Of a stretch of DNA of 64,000 nucleotides, positions 35,503-47,775 are shown piece after piece. The notes under the pieces were generated by a model. It searched no databases and had not been told where the DNA came from. It worked only from the letters and a program-made list of their open reading frames with translations. How positions within the stretch are numbered: position 1 is the first letter of the stretch; each line of letters opens with the position of its first letter. Source of the stretch: Phyllostachys edulis (Eukaryota > Streptophyta > Magnoliopsida > Poales > Poaceae); contig CM070548.1 in NCBI GenBank assembly GCA_036346405.1, forward strand, positions 94,520,588 through 94,584,587, written 5' to 3'. A program made the translations under genes and the position numbers.

Positions 35503-37312
35503 TGTAGTCGGGAGAGTTTGTATTAGAGTCTAAGTCCTGTGTAAGTCGGATTGTAATATTTAGTACTATAAGTAAATAGCGTAGGGATCCTAAGGGACAC
35601 CCAACTATTCCCGAAAGTCTACATGGTATCACAACCATCCAGCCATCCCAATCCCATAAACCATAACCCCAATTCGTGAACTAACCTCAGATCCAGATCC
35701 AATCCGCTCAACCACTACCATCACCATCGTCGCCGCCACCGCTCCTTGCCACCATCACGAGGGCAAGTCGAGGCGGCGTGAGAAGGCGCGGCCCAGCGAA
35801 CGGCCTAGGGCAGTGGGCGGCTGCGCGACAGAGAAGCCGAGCAGATGAGGAGGCGGCTTGAGGAGTGAGGAGATCTGGCGAGGACCGAGGGGATTCGGCG
35901 AGGAGGACGCTCGGGTCTAGTGTGGAGGGAGGAGATCTGAGTTCCCAAGGGCGGATGAAGCAGATCCGGTGAGGAGGATGCACAGGCTAAGGGGATCCGA
36001 CGAAGAGGACGCGCGGGCTAGGGTGGGAGAGCGGGTGCCTGACGGAGTGGACGCGGAGGAGCTTTGGGAGGGGCGAGGTGGATGAGGAGAGGAGGGTTGC
36101 TGGCCGAGGAGGAGAAGAAGGGAAGGAGGAGATAGGGAGAGACCAAAGCGCTAGTCGAGGAGGAGAAGAAGGGAAGGAGGAGAGAGAGAGTTTGGAGCAG
36201 GGAAGGAGATGAGGGCTGATGGTTGGGAAGGAGAAGAAGGGAAGGAGGAGAGAGAGAGAGAGAGATCGTTGAGAGAAGGAAGGAAGTGCTGTTTGTCGAA
36301 GTGGTTGTGTGACTTGTCTGCCAGGCTGCTATTTGTTTATGATTGAGGTGTTACTGTGATCGTGGGAAAGACATGTGGTATAGTTTGGTGATTGGGATGT
36401 GTGGATCGAGAGGTTGTGAGGCTCCTGTGTTGCTGCTGTGTTCTTTATGCGATCCGGTGTGGCTGAGTTTTTTGGTGTTGCTTGGTGGTGGAGTTTTCTA
36501 TTAGGTTGTTGCTAATTGCTATGGTTACAATATCGGAGGTTACGACAGAAGGCATGGAAGACAAGGGGAGAAGATAGTTCGGGCATTGACTTTGGTGGTT
36601 ATGCTAATGGTGGAATTGGTGGTGGTCTCAAAGGTGGTGTTGACGTTGGAGTTGGTAGCGAAGGTGCTCGTTAGAGTTGGTGTTGGTACTGGTAGGGGAT
36701 GCGTTTGTGGTGGTGTATTTGTGGTGGTAAGTGTTCGATGGTGGTGGTGAGTTTGATGATGGTGATAAGCTCGACGATGATGATGACGAAGCAGGAGCTG
36801 GTGGTAGCTCCAGTGGAGGGTATGATGATAGTGTTGGTGTCATACGGTGGCGTTGGTATGGTGCTAGAGATGGAATTGCTAGAGAGGTCTAAAGGCGGGT
36901 TGCTAGAAGGTGGAGGCCGAGACTGGGGGCGTGTGGGCAGAGGTGGTGGAGGCGAGGGGTGGCGGGGGCATGTGGGTAGAGGAGGAGGTTGAGATTAGGG
37001 CAGCTAGTAGATGGTGAAGATGGATTTGGTGACGTCCTTGGTGGTATCGGTGTTGAGCAATTTTTTAGTCTTTGTGATGGTATTGACTATGTAGTCGATG
37101 GTAGATTTGGTAAAGTATTAGATTCTAGTAATAGTATTGCAAAATGTACAAGATGGACATGATTGTTATAATGAGTCCTTTTTGAGGGAGAGTGAGTGTT
37201 GGAGAGTTAGTATTAGAGTCCAAGTCGTGTGCGAGTCGGATTGTAATATTTAGTACTATAAATAAATGACGCAGGGTCCTAACGGACACACGATTATTTC
37301 CGAAATTCTACA
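35503..37312 (+). mobile_element. Non-autonomous short-LTR retrotransposon, about 1.8 kb
   Basis: Direct repeats at 35503-35623 (121 bp) and 37197-37312 (116 bp), sharing GTCGGATTGTAATATTTAGT and ending in CTACA. A Met-tRNA-like primer site TGGTATCACAACC follows the left LTR directly, and a purine tract GAGGGAGAGTGAG precedes the right LTR, so orientation is plus. The interior has no gag or pol: it is C-rich near the primer site, GA-rich at 36060-36270 and GGT-rich at 36590-36990. No target duplication is visible. It lies upstream of the ROP gene and points away from it. Confidence 0.8.
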
Positions 37313-38097
37313 CTTCTAATGCAAGTTTGGGATTTCTTTTGGATCCGTTTGAAATGTAATAGAAATGTTATATGCTTGATCTTATGTAGCATCTAGGTGA
37401 TTTGAAGCTTCAATCTTGTGATCTTGTAGGATCCTTAATTTCCCATGTTGAATCGGATAGCATAGTCTCAGAAAATCAATAATAATCCAGCCAATACATA
37501 GAATGTAAAATATAACTCTAATATTTAATTCTTTATCCAGAAAATATGAATGCCTTCATCGCTTGAACTAACCAATGATTGGCGCACTTCGCTTATTTTG
37601 AAAGCTACCCCACACACTCTTCATAGGTGTCAACGGCTTGTTGAGAACTTGAGATGACATAATTCTGAGACAGCTTAATGCCGTTCAAAATTGCCCACAG
37701 CATAGTTTGTGTTGTTTTTATGACGCCATAGTGCAGCTCAAAATGTTTAGAATGTTGGTTATCATCCATAGAATACTTGGCAACTTCTGATTGAAATTGA
37801 AACGATAAAGCATGGTTAGTCATGGTGAAATTGGTCGCTTTTTTCAAGGGCTTTCCTTTAAAAGGTGCCAAATATATAGGTTGTCCTTAATTATGTAGTA
37901 GATCGAATATTAATATGCATATCCTACTCTAGGAAAATAATAATATGAATATCTTTGCAATAGATTGAGTATCAATACTATGCATATGTATCACGAAGAT
38001 AAACCTGCCCATTAATCACAGATTCCAACTAGTGCCGAAGTGCTGAGAAACTTGTGAAGATTTTTATTTTCATGAATTGGAGAGCACGGGTACCTCG
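37313..38097. other. AT-rich intergenic DNA, nothing recognised
   Basis: No gene, repeat boundary or RNA gene was seen. Short open frames here lack domains. Confidence 0.4.
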
Positions 38098-38106
38098 TTG
38101 TAGATA

Positions 38107-39088
38107 GGGTAAATTTGTTCAGTGCCATCGTAATTGTTCGTGAGTTGTAAAATACCATCGCGAACGAGGTCAACTGAAAAATACTATCGCAAACACGAAA
38201 ACCTATGAAAAATGCCATCGTCATCACGTTTTCCGTCCCAAGGATGCGAAATGACTTTTCTACCCTCACTCTCCTTCTATTTCTATTTCTTGTTTTTTGC
38301 TAAGGTTAGTCCCACATGTCATTCTACCACTACCCATTGTGAAGGACAGTGGTGGCGAGGCTTAGTTTGGGGGATAGGCAAAATGGAATGTTGTAGCATC
38401 CAATTTTTTTGAAAAATAATTAAAAATAAATAATACTATTTTATTTCTAAAATAAAAACTAAAATTATGTTGAGAATATTTTAATTAAGATCAAAATATC
38501 CTATTTAACTCTTGTGTAATTTTTTATAGAATTTTAGAGCTATCTCGCTATTTTTCTAGTTTAAAAGATATTTTTGACTTTCAAAAACTATCTCTTGTGT
38601 AAAAATGAAAACCACATTTAAGTTTAGAATATTTTAATTAAGATCAAAATATACTATTTAACTACTCAGAAATTTTTATAGAATTTTTAGAACTATCTTA
38701 CTATTTTTCTACTTTAAAAAGTATTTTTAGCTTGTAAAATGAAAAGCAAAATTAAGTTTAAACTAATTTTTATAAGTGAAAAATGTCTGAGGGGATTTCT
38801 ATGAATTTTCCTAGAATTTTCTAGCTTTGTTTGGTATTTTTGTGGATTTAATCTGTATTTTCTCGAACTATTCTTTACGATAGGTAATGTTGGTATTTCT
38901 GAATATTTTCAAAATTTTCTCTCTCTAAGAAAGGCTCTAATGGTTGTTTTGGAGGGAAAATGTGACGGCAATGACATTTTCTAAAGTTTTTCGTGTTCAT
39001 GATGATATTTTTCAGTCGACCTCATTCGCGATGGTATTTTCCAGTCGACTACGTTCACGATGGCACTGAACATTGAACTAATTTACCC
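38107..39088. mobile_element. MULE-type MITE with about 130-bp inverted ends, 982 bp
   Basis: The left end GGGTAAATTTGTTCAGTGCC and the right end (complement GGGTAAATTAGTTCAATG) are inverted repeats continuing for roughly 130 bp with the shared words AGTGCCATCG, AATACCATCGCGAA and GTCGACTG. The 9-bp flanks TTGTAGATA (38098-38106) and TTGTAGGTA (39089-39097) differ at one base. 9-bp duplications are characteristic of Mutator-like elements. The interior is AT-rich and contains a roughly 160-bp imperfect direct duplication (about 38460-38760). No coding capacity. Confidence 0.9.
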
Positions 39089-39097
39089 TTGTAGGTA

Positions 39098-40850
39098 TCA
39101 GGGCCGATGGGGCTAATAATTTTTTTGCAAATGCAGTGTGAAATTAGAAGGGGATGCTTTCAACTTTTAACCAATCTTCATATGTAAAAATTCCAACTAA
39201 TCCGCCGAAAGTCTTTAGCAGAAAGTAATGGATTTCTACTCCGTTTGGTGATGATGCTTCATGTCCTTGATTTTTGGTATCTAGAGCCCATTGGGCACAT
39301 AAAGTGATTTTGGTTAGATTCTATGTTTTGCAATTCAAGGAAAGAAACTCGCTTTCTTGGACAACACACAAAGGAAGAGGGGAGGGGGGGGGGGTGCTCT
39401 TCCACTGAAACAGCCTATTCTAGTTTTTCTTTACTCGCGTTATTGCGTGTCTTAAGCCGAGCGTCACTGTACATTTGATGGAGCAACCGAATTTGGACTC
39501 GAAATTGCATGTGTGGAATCTAGTTGTTTGTGGGAAAATCTCTTGCCAATTTGATGTCCAATTGGCGTGTCTTGAATGCTTAGATTGAACCAGTGGATTT
39601 ACACAAATATTTCCTATGTATTCATTCTTCGGCCCATCAATCCTAAGAGAAACTTCGAACTAGGACTCAACAGTTCCGGCTCACACTAGCTGTCTTTGCT
39701 TAACATTTTGTGGTTTCTGCCATTTCCCCTCTTTTCGCCTTTTTCTCTCGGAAGTTTGCTTACCTCGCTGTACACACCATGATTACAACCTTCAACTGTT
39801 CATCAAATCATTTGTAAATGAAACTCTATTACAAAGGTTAGTACTACTGAAGAAAAGCCGTTGATGGATCATGATGTTTTGTTTCTTTCCTTCCTTTCCC
39901 AACTCATTTATCAAGCAAAGATGAAGGAAACAATAGTCTCCTCATAAACCACCATTTTACAAAGTCAAATCATGGCAAAAGCATTCGCCATTTTACAAAA
40001 TCAAATCATCACAAAAGCATTTAGTTGCTGTCTTGGCATGAGACAATCGCGTGTCCCTTACAATGAGCAAAGATTAATAATTATAACAATAATCCGGTGG
40101 GGACAAGTACAGCCACATCAATAGTACACCTTTTGCTGATACATTGATCTCTCAGCATTTTGAGCAAAATCCAAAAGAGTTTTCATAATATAATGGTAGT
40201 ATGTAAAGCATCTTTCAGCCTTGCAAAGCTAAAAACTACTTCTACCTGTTGCTATTGCACAGAGACAAAGCATCAAACAGTGCCTCAAATGATGGGAACG
40301 TCGCGTTTGATTTCCTTAATGCTGCGCCCTGTCATAATGCACGCTTTGTTCTTGTCCTTTCTTTGGCCACCTTGATTAAGATGAACGAAAAGGCTCGTCT
40401 TTATTTGATCTCCTTGCCAGGTGGTGTGATCGGCAGAGCTTTTTATTGATGCGTGTCCCCTAAAACGCCATGATCACTAATCAGTCCGACGTGTCGATTG
40501 TCGTTTAAGTATGCATACAGCAGGACACCGCCCTCTTCCCCGACAAATATTCTACTTTGCGAACACTCAGTTGATGCGTATCACAACTATCACAGGATTG
40601 AGAAATAGAGCTCTACGCATATTGGACCGTAACGCACTTAAAATCTGGGATCATTAAACTTTTCACAACCGTCTAGAATATATAGTTGTGAAGTAAGCAG
40701 CGTCTCAAGTAAGCTTTCGATTACAACAAAAATCAAGCTTTTATTACACAAGGTTACAGCTTAACAGTCAGTTTTTACACTGACACAGGCATCCAAATCC
40801 AAAGTTAATATAATATAAGACAAAAGAACTTCAAACCACAGGCGCGCTTG
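39098..40850. other. AT-rich intergenic DNA, no gene recognised
   Basis: Nothing with a domain on either strand. A G-run lies near 39384-39395. The part after about 40500 grades into LTR-like sequence. Confidence 0.4.
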
Positions 40851-43490
40851 AGTGTGGTTGAGATCTAATAACAGTAGTCGCTGCTATCCGTGGGTCCACC
40901 AAAATCCTGTTCAATATGATCCTCTGCATTTTCCTAGGTTTCCTCTGTAGATGATTTGCAGATATTGCAAGAACGAGTACAACAACCGTACCCAACAATC
41001 CACATGGAGATCCTAATTAATTACATGCTAGGATTATCAAAGGAATGGGTTAGGGTTTACCATGTCAGTTATACGTGATGCATTTGAATTTAAAGTAGTT
41101 TATAAAATAGTAAAACAATAATAAATATAGCATCAGGGGTTTCTCAACAAACTCAATTATCAACTTAACATCTAAAAAACTCTACTTATGCCTCTGTATT
41201 GGAATCACCCATGAACACAGCTTCATTAACCGGAAGCACGACGTATTTGAATACCTTTAGTTATACACTCTGCAGAGTTGCCCAACTTTACCCACAAGAT
41301 ATCTCAAACTCACACTGTCATAACATAAACACGCAACACGCTAGCATACGACTGAGTTGAGATAACAAAGCATTTTCACTGCCCAACCTTTTTAGCCTTT
41401 ACCCGGTAGGTTCTACTCCATACAACCCTCGGGAGACCACCGGTCAACAGTGGAATTCGCATTCCGAGACTGATGGGACCATACCGTTGTGTAGACCAGC
41501 GAGTGTCCCTACAGGCCCACTCCTGTCTCACCCCAATTTCTTTTGCTCTATCAGACAAGAGCAGTTGATATCCTGTAGATATTCAATTGGAAAAGTAGTA
41601 TACTAAGCCAGAGAGTAATGACCACACATGTGGTTGAGCGGTTTTCTGTGTCTATTACTTTGGCACAAGGTTCTTGTCTTTACCTGTCATCCAGTGAGGA
41701 AATGGACCAATACCAACTCGTGGTTGTCCACCATCACATTCGACTCACTTTTATCTAGTCTATTTGTGGTGGTAAGTGTGACAAAGTTACTTATATAGTT
41801 AATATTTTATGTGAATTTGTCAAGGTGAATATGGCCTACAAGGGATGTATACTTGTCAAGGTGAATATGGCCTACAAGTGCTAGGTGGGTTCTTATGTGT
41901 GGTAATATGATTTATCTAATTATCATGGCATTCAAAAGTATTATTTCCAATATTTAAAGTAATTGGTACAAATACAATAATGAAAGTAATAATATAAATA
42001 TATGAATTATAGGCTCAAAATGATCAAGGAATGCGACTTGCCTCCTTGCACAAAGTCTTCTAGATATTAGCCTTGTCCGGCGTCTTCTGGAGTCTGATCG
42101 TCGAAGTCGTGACCTAGCGTGAAAAGAAATAAAATAAATCAAATCAAATCCGGATCAACAAGGAATGAGCTGGGAACAACATGCAAGTAAATAAAACAGG
42201 AAAAGAAACATAAATAAAGGTGGCGTGGGATGGTAGGTATTTATTTAGAGCTTTAGTAGGCTGAACGGAGTCGAGAAATGAAATCACGGGCTCGAAACGG
42301 ATATAAAGTGTCAAGTTAGGGTTTCGGGCGAAAAAGGTATCGGATAATGAATAGTACTACTTTACTATTCATTAACGAAAATTGGATGGTACACAGCACC
42401 ATAATTCACTAGTTTTAGCTAATGAACAGTAACTAGGGTGTTTGGGTTTAGTGAACAGTAATCCATTTTTTAGTTGTGAACAGAATTTGGTTTTATTATT
42501 CATGGATTGTGAACAGTGTTGGGTTGAGCCCAATACTCAGATGGGCTACAGCCCAAACCGGCCAGGCCATCAAGGCCCATCTCACCAGCGGATTGAGCCA
42601 CGCGGCCAAAAGGCCCCCGCACTCGCCTTGAGCAGAGGAGGTGGAGGCCGGCGGCGCTCTGGCAGCTCTGGCGGCTGGCTGGGAAAAAGGATGGTGTGGT
42701 GAGCACCGGCGGGCAACGGGGATCACGAGGGTGGTTTTGGTGGAGCGGGGGAGGTGCTGTGGCAGCGGCGACCGTGAGCGGTGCAGAGAAGGAGCTCGAC
42801 GCCGACGAGCTCCAGTGGGATTGGGGGTGGGGGAGGTGGGGAAAACAAGCGGGGAGGTGAGCGGTGCCATAGTCGGGGTGGGAGGGAAAGAGAGGAAGGG
42901 AGGTGGTGGATTTCACCTCGGGTTGCCAGAGAGAAAAAAAGGAGGCGACGGCGAAATCTTCAAATTCGGCCAGTGCCGGTGACAGAAGGGCAAGGGAAGG
43001 TGGTGGGGTGGGAGATGGTGATGGAGGCGTGCCCTGGGTGGCTTTTATAGCCATGGGGAAGGCGGTGGGAGCAGTGCGGCGGCAACATGGAGACGGCAAC
43101 GTGGTTGGGCGGCGCCAAGAGAGGGGAGGTGACTGGGTGAGGTGGCGCAGTGAAGGCAGTGGAAGGTGCGGGTGGGGGCAGTGCGTGGCGCGGGAGGTGG
43201 TGGCTGACGGAGGTGGAGGTGGCGGCGATGACGTTCGGGTGGTGACGCGTGGGAGGACGAAGGGTGAAGGTGCACTGGGGCAAAAGCCATTTTCGGCTGA
43301 GGGAAGTGGAAAAGCCGAGAAGAGAAAGTGGGAGGGAGAGGAAAATGACTGAATTGGGAAGATTTTCGAATTCAAATAAAAAAAGCTTTAAAATTTTTGA
43401 AAACCTGAGTTTTGGGGTTGTTTCATGGACCTACTAGGCTACAATTTATTAGAAAGAAAACAAAGGTTGTTCTTTATGCCGAAAGTACTC
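40851..43490 (-). other. LTR-retrotransposon-like DNA, minus orientation, boundaries not found
   Basis: Contains module copy C (41262-41335), which in the other cases lies in LTR or LTR-like DNA, and a GC-rich block at 42600-43350 with long open frames on both strands but no domain. No LTR pair, primer site or target duplication could be placed. The open frame on the minus strand at 42500-43375 is Pro/Ser-rich and resembles translation of GC-skewed LTR DNA rather than a gene. Confidence 0.4.
41262..41335 (-). repeat. Conserved LTR module, copy C
   Basis: The minus strand reads TCTTGTGGGTAAAGTTG, then CAACTCTGCAGAGTGTATAAC and a diverged distal part. It contains the 10-bp palindrome CTCTGCAGAG. 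Confidence 0.7.
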
Positions 43491-43551
43491 CTTGTAATGC
43501 AAGATTTGCAGCACTTACTCGATCCCTACTTCATACTACTAATGTTTCGTC

Positions 43552-44091
43552 GAATTTTTGGCTAATCTAACACGTTTTGAAAACGTATTTGCAGAAATGA
43601 CCGTATGACAATTGTATTAGCAAAAATAGCAACCTTTGCGCCACGGTGGCCGCGCGCCAACGCCGGAAGCACGAACATGTGGTATTTGGTGCACGGCCAC
43701 CGTCTTGATCTTTCGCTCGTCGACGATGCCCCCGCCTGCCCCGCCACCTCACTTGGCCCGTCACCTCACCCGCCACTCACTGCCCCGCCCTCAACGGTGG
43801 CGCAAGGTGGCCATATGCCACCATGGCGCATGGTGGCCGTGCACTAGCCAATTAGGGAGCAATTAGGAGTTAGTTAGTGGTTAGGTTAGTTTGGTAATTA
43901 GATAGGTTAGTTAGGGTCTGAAATTTGAAAGAATTTTAAAATATAGCAAATGAGTTCAAAAAATTATGAAATTTTATGTGGAGCCTCCTGACACCGTGTG
44001 TTTGCTTGTGTAAATTTTTCATAATTGTATTAGTTCAGAATTTTTATCGCTATTTCATATAAGTGTCCTGTTCGGACAAATCAATAAATGT
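43552..44091 (+). repeat. Left terminal inverted repeat of the PMD-carrying MULE
   Basis: Matches the complement of 51911-52356. Shared blocks include CTAACACGTTTTGAAAACG, a CCACGGTGG-type stretch, TTAGTTAGGGTCTGAAATTT, and the inner end ACAAATCAATAAATGT. The left copy has an additional GC-rich segment around 43640-43830 that is diverged in the right copy. Confidence 0.88.
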
Positions 44092-44274
44092 CGATGCCAT
44101 GTGTTTATTGTCCAAACATCTCAACGAGGCCCTCCATCCATTTGCCTTAATTTTCCACTGAAAGCATCAATTGGTCATTATCCTGTCACCTCCTTGTCTG
44201 ATACATCAAATCTTTGTCCGTCGACATTTATGGCTTAATTAGTGTGCGGGATAAGGATTCCCTTCGAGCAGCGG

Positions 44275-44285
44275 CTATAAATTAG
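44275..44285 (+). promoter_or_regulatory. Candidate TATA box of the PMD gene
   Basis: CTATAAATTAG follows a GC-rich flank and precedes a leader with CGCTCGCTCGCTC repeats (44315-44405). It sits inside the element, downstream of the left TIR, so the gene would carry its own promoter with the transposon. A leader intron from about 44466 to 44750 is suggested by CGCAG|GTAG and TTGCAAG|CC, tentatively. Confidence 0.45.
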
Positions 44286-47200
44286 AGGGAGTGAGCGCGA
44301 TTTTATTTCGCAGTCGCTCGCTCGCTCTTCCGCTAGTTCATTTCATATTGCAGTCGCTCGCTCGCTCTTCCGCTCACTCATTTCATTTCACGCTCGCTCG
44401 CTCTCTTGCTCCGTCGATTATATTTTTGGGGACATTTCAACGTTATTAAACACCGTTGTTCGCAGGTAGTTTGGTCATAATTTTTAATTTATAGTGTTTA
44501 TTAGTTACGAAACAATTAGTAGTAATTAATTAATAAAGTAATGTACATTAATTTGTAGTGTTAGTTTGGTCGTAAAGCGAAATGAAATAATAAGAAATGC
44601 ATTCACCGAAGAACAGAGGAGCCTAATCTAATTAAGCTAGCTTATCATGTAGCTTATCACCCCAGGAAAACTACTCTACAATTAATTTACAATCTTTTAT
44701 GTTTATTAGCCACTTTCTCACTAATGTTATCTCTATTCCATGTGTTGCAAGCCATGTCTCTACCGGAGCTACTAGAACACTTCTACGATGAAGACCACCG
44801 GTGCAAGCTGTGGCTCACCGTTGACGCAGATGGCCCTCCACCCCTAGCACTTCGGGCGGGGAGGGACTGCTGGGCGCTAGACGATCGCTACGTCCCGATC
44901 CTCTGGGACACGGGCTTGTTGCCCCTTGCGAGGATGGTCTCCATCGGGCGCCAGTTCACCCTAGACGCCAGCCTACTGTTGGCACTTGTCGATAGATGGA
45001 GGCCCGAGACGCACACCTTCCACTTTCGGTGGGGTGAGATGACGGTCACCTTGCAGGACGTCTCGTTTTTGATCGGTCTCCCGATCCGGGGTGTGACGCT
45101 TGTTCCGAGCCCTCCGAGTGCGGACTGGAAGGCCAGGTTGGAGCAGCGGTTTGGCCAACCTCTCCCAGAGGGTGCACGTAGCGTCCCCCAGACTTGGCTG
45201 AGGCAGTTCAGCGAATGCCCGTAGGGTGCACCTCACGAGGTCGTTAGGACGCACCTCGTTGCTTACCTTCTCCAGCTCTTTGGTTGTGTCCTCTTTCCAA
45301 CCACAAAGGGCGATTTTTTGAACCCCAGCTTCATCCACGTCACCGAGTCTTTGGTTGAAGCGGAAATTTGGTCGATCCTCTCGATACTGGTGAGGATCAC
45401 CGATCCTTGCGCCCATCATGGGGGTTGTGTGACGCCTTGTGTGGCACCGCTGGTACCAACCTTGTCGTCTACTACGTGCTCTTGCAACTGTGGAGTTGGG
45501 AGCACTTCCCTGTTGGACTGCCGACCATCGAGATAGCGGCGCACCCGTACCATGTCCCACATGATGAGGTAGACGCACCCACCATGGGCTTACGGTGGAC
45601 TGCTACCCGTCTATGCTGGGCCAGCGGAAGACCGGCTAGGTGTTACTCGTTGTACCACAACAAGTTCGAGTCGTTGCACGAGAGCAACATCATCTGGTGT
45701 CCATGGTATCCTAATTACCTGTGCGTGGTAGCGCCGCATGGGCTGTCCGTGCAATGTGTCCTGGACGCATTACTGTGGACGACGACCTGCCACCTGGTGT
45801 TCTCACATATGGTGGAGCCTTACACGCCGCAGCGTGTAATGCGACAGTTTGGTTGGTACTAGTGTGTGCCCCCCGGACGACAGGCTCCTGGAGCGAGCCG
45901 TACACATGTGAGTCAAACTTCATCCGAGTAATGTTTGCAGTCCTTACGTTTTCTTTTCTAACATTAATCTTTTCGTAAATGCAGGCAATCGAGGGTGGGC
46001 GGGCATATTCAGGATTGGCGAATGCACCAGCAGTAGTGGACAATGGCATGGATGAACAGGGCGCACGTGGATATTTGGAATGAGCAGCGTCCGTACGACC
46101 TTAGTCATACGGTGCGTACATGGAGTGGTATGTGCCACCAATGCGCGCAAGACTCACCATTCCTCCTCTGGAGCGCCCGGAGGAGGTGACAAAGCAGACG
46201 CACCATGAGAGCCTCCGCCGCATGTACGATCGTCACAGCGCTTCACGGCGTGACGACACCGTACGACACTTACAACCTCTGGTCGTTTCATTGACGACAT
46301 TCGTACTTTTTGTTAATGAACATATTACGTATGTCACTACAGTTGGAGTGGGCATTGCACGTCCAGAGCACATCGAGGACGCCCTCCGCAGCCCAGATAG
46401 AACCCCAGCAGGATATAAAAAAGTTTTGAAGCACATCTCGGTGGAGATGAAGAAGATAATAAAGAACTTGAGCTGTGATCGTTCGAGGGACGACGTCCTG
46501 CGCGCCGGCACGCGAGTGGGGGGGCGTGCTCACCCGCTAGGTCACCATGACCTAGCAAGTCTGGCAGGCGTCGTAGCGTTCCCCGTCAGTCATCCGCGGG
46601 CTAGGTCACCGTGGAGGTAAGTCGCTATGTACAAATTTACGTTTAGTTTTTTTGGTTATGCCTTACGTTCCGCTAATATCATGTGGATTACCGCCGAGTG
46701 CAGCCGGGATGAATCACTACGTCGTCGGACCGGTACCTGATGGCGCTCTGTAACGTCCAGTTTGTCCAGAGTTCTTGAAGTTTTCAAAATAAAAAGAACC
46801 ATTTGATTTTGTCGAGAGTTCAAAGCTTAACTTGAGATTTTAAAAGAGCTTTAATGGACTAAACCAAACTTCAACTAAATCAGTTCGGTTTCTTCTAGAG
46901 TTTGTTGGAAGTTTTCCTTTTCTCGTTTTGCTTTGTCAGCCTTTCAGCTTGGTTTCTCCCTTCCAGGACCTCTTCTGTGTCTGGACCCCTCTCTCTCTCG
47001 GTCCAGACCTCCTTTGTGTTGGATCTCCCCTTGCTCAGACTCCTTTGTTGGTCTAAGACCTCCCTTTTGGGTTTTAGACTAGCTCGTGTTTGTGTTTCAG
47101 ACCTCTTTGATCGCTAGACCTTCCCTTGTATCTTTTGTTTGGACTTCCTCTAGTCCAGACCTCTTCTTTGTTGGTTTGAATCTCTTTGTGTTTAGACCTC

Positions 47201-47454
47201 CTCTTTGGTCTAAACTTTCTTCTCTGTCTAGATCTCCTTTGGTCTAGACCTCATTCTCTGTTTGGACCACCCCGTGGACCTCTCAACATTCATTTGAACT
47301 CCCTGAGTTCATTTGAGCATCCCAAAGTCCCTTTGGACCTCCTTGTGTCCATATCGAGCTCCTTTTGAACGTCCCCTTGTTCATTGGAACCTTCTCGGGT
47401 TTAAATAAACCTTTCCAGAGTTCCTTAGGACCCCCCTCCTTTTGTTAGATCTGA

Positions 47455-47775
47455 CTGTTATGACCTCCCCTTTGGAGATCTTAACCGTTCGGACCTCTCC
47501 TTTTGTTAGATCTGACCGTTAGGACCTCTCCTTTGGAGATCTTAACCGTTCAGACCTCCCCTTTGTTAGATCTGACCGTTAGGACCTCCCCTTTGGAGAT
47601 CTTAACCGTTTAGACCTCCCTTTTGTTAGATCTGACCGTTAGGACCTCTCCTTTGGAGATCTTTATCGTTCAGACCTCCCTTTTGTTAGATCTGACCGTT
47701 AGGACCCCCCCTTTGGAGATCTTAACCGTTCAGACCTCCCCTTTGCGAATCTGACCGTCAGGACCTCCCCTTTGT
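47455..47775 (+). repeat. 60-bp tandem repeat in the solo LTR
   Basis: About five copies of a 60-bp unit made of two related 30-bp halves: CCTTTGGAGATCTTAACCGTT and CCTTTGTTAGATCTGACCG, joined by GACCTCC words. The same array appears inverted at about 61990-62415. A 52-bp unit (CCTTTGAGGTTTAGATCCCC) is repeated twice at 47989-48095. Confidence 0.88.

Noticed and set aside
42500..43375. Open frame of 291 codons on the minus strand
   Set aside because: Pro/Ser/Thr-rich, GC-skewed, open on the other strand too, no domain, inside LTR-like DNA.
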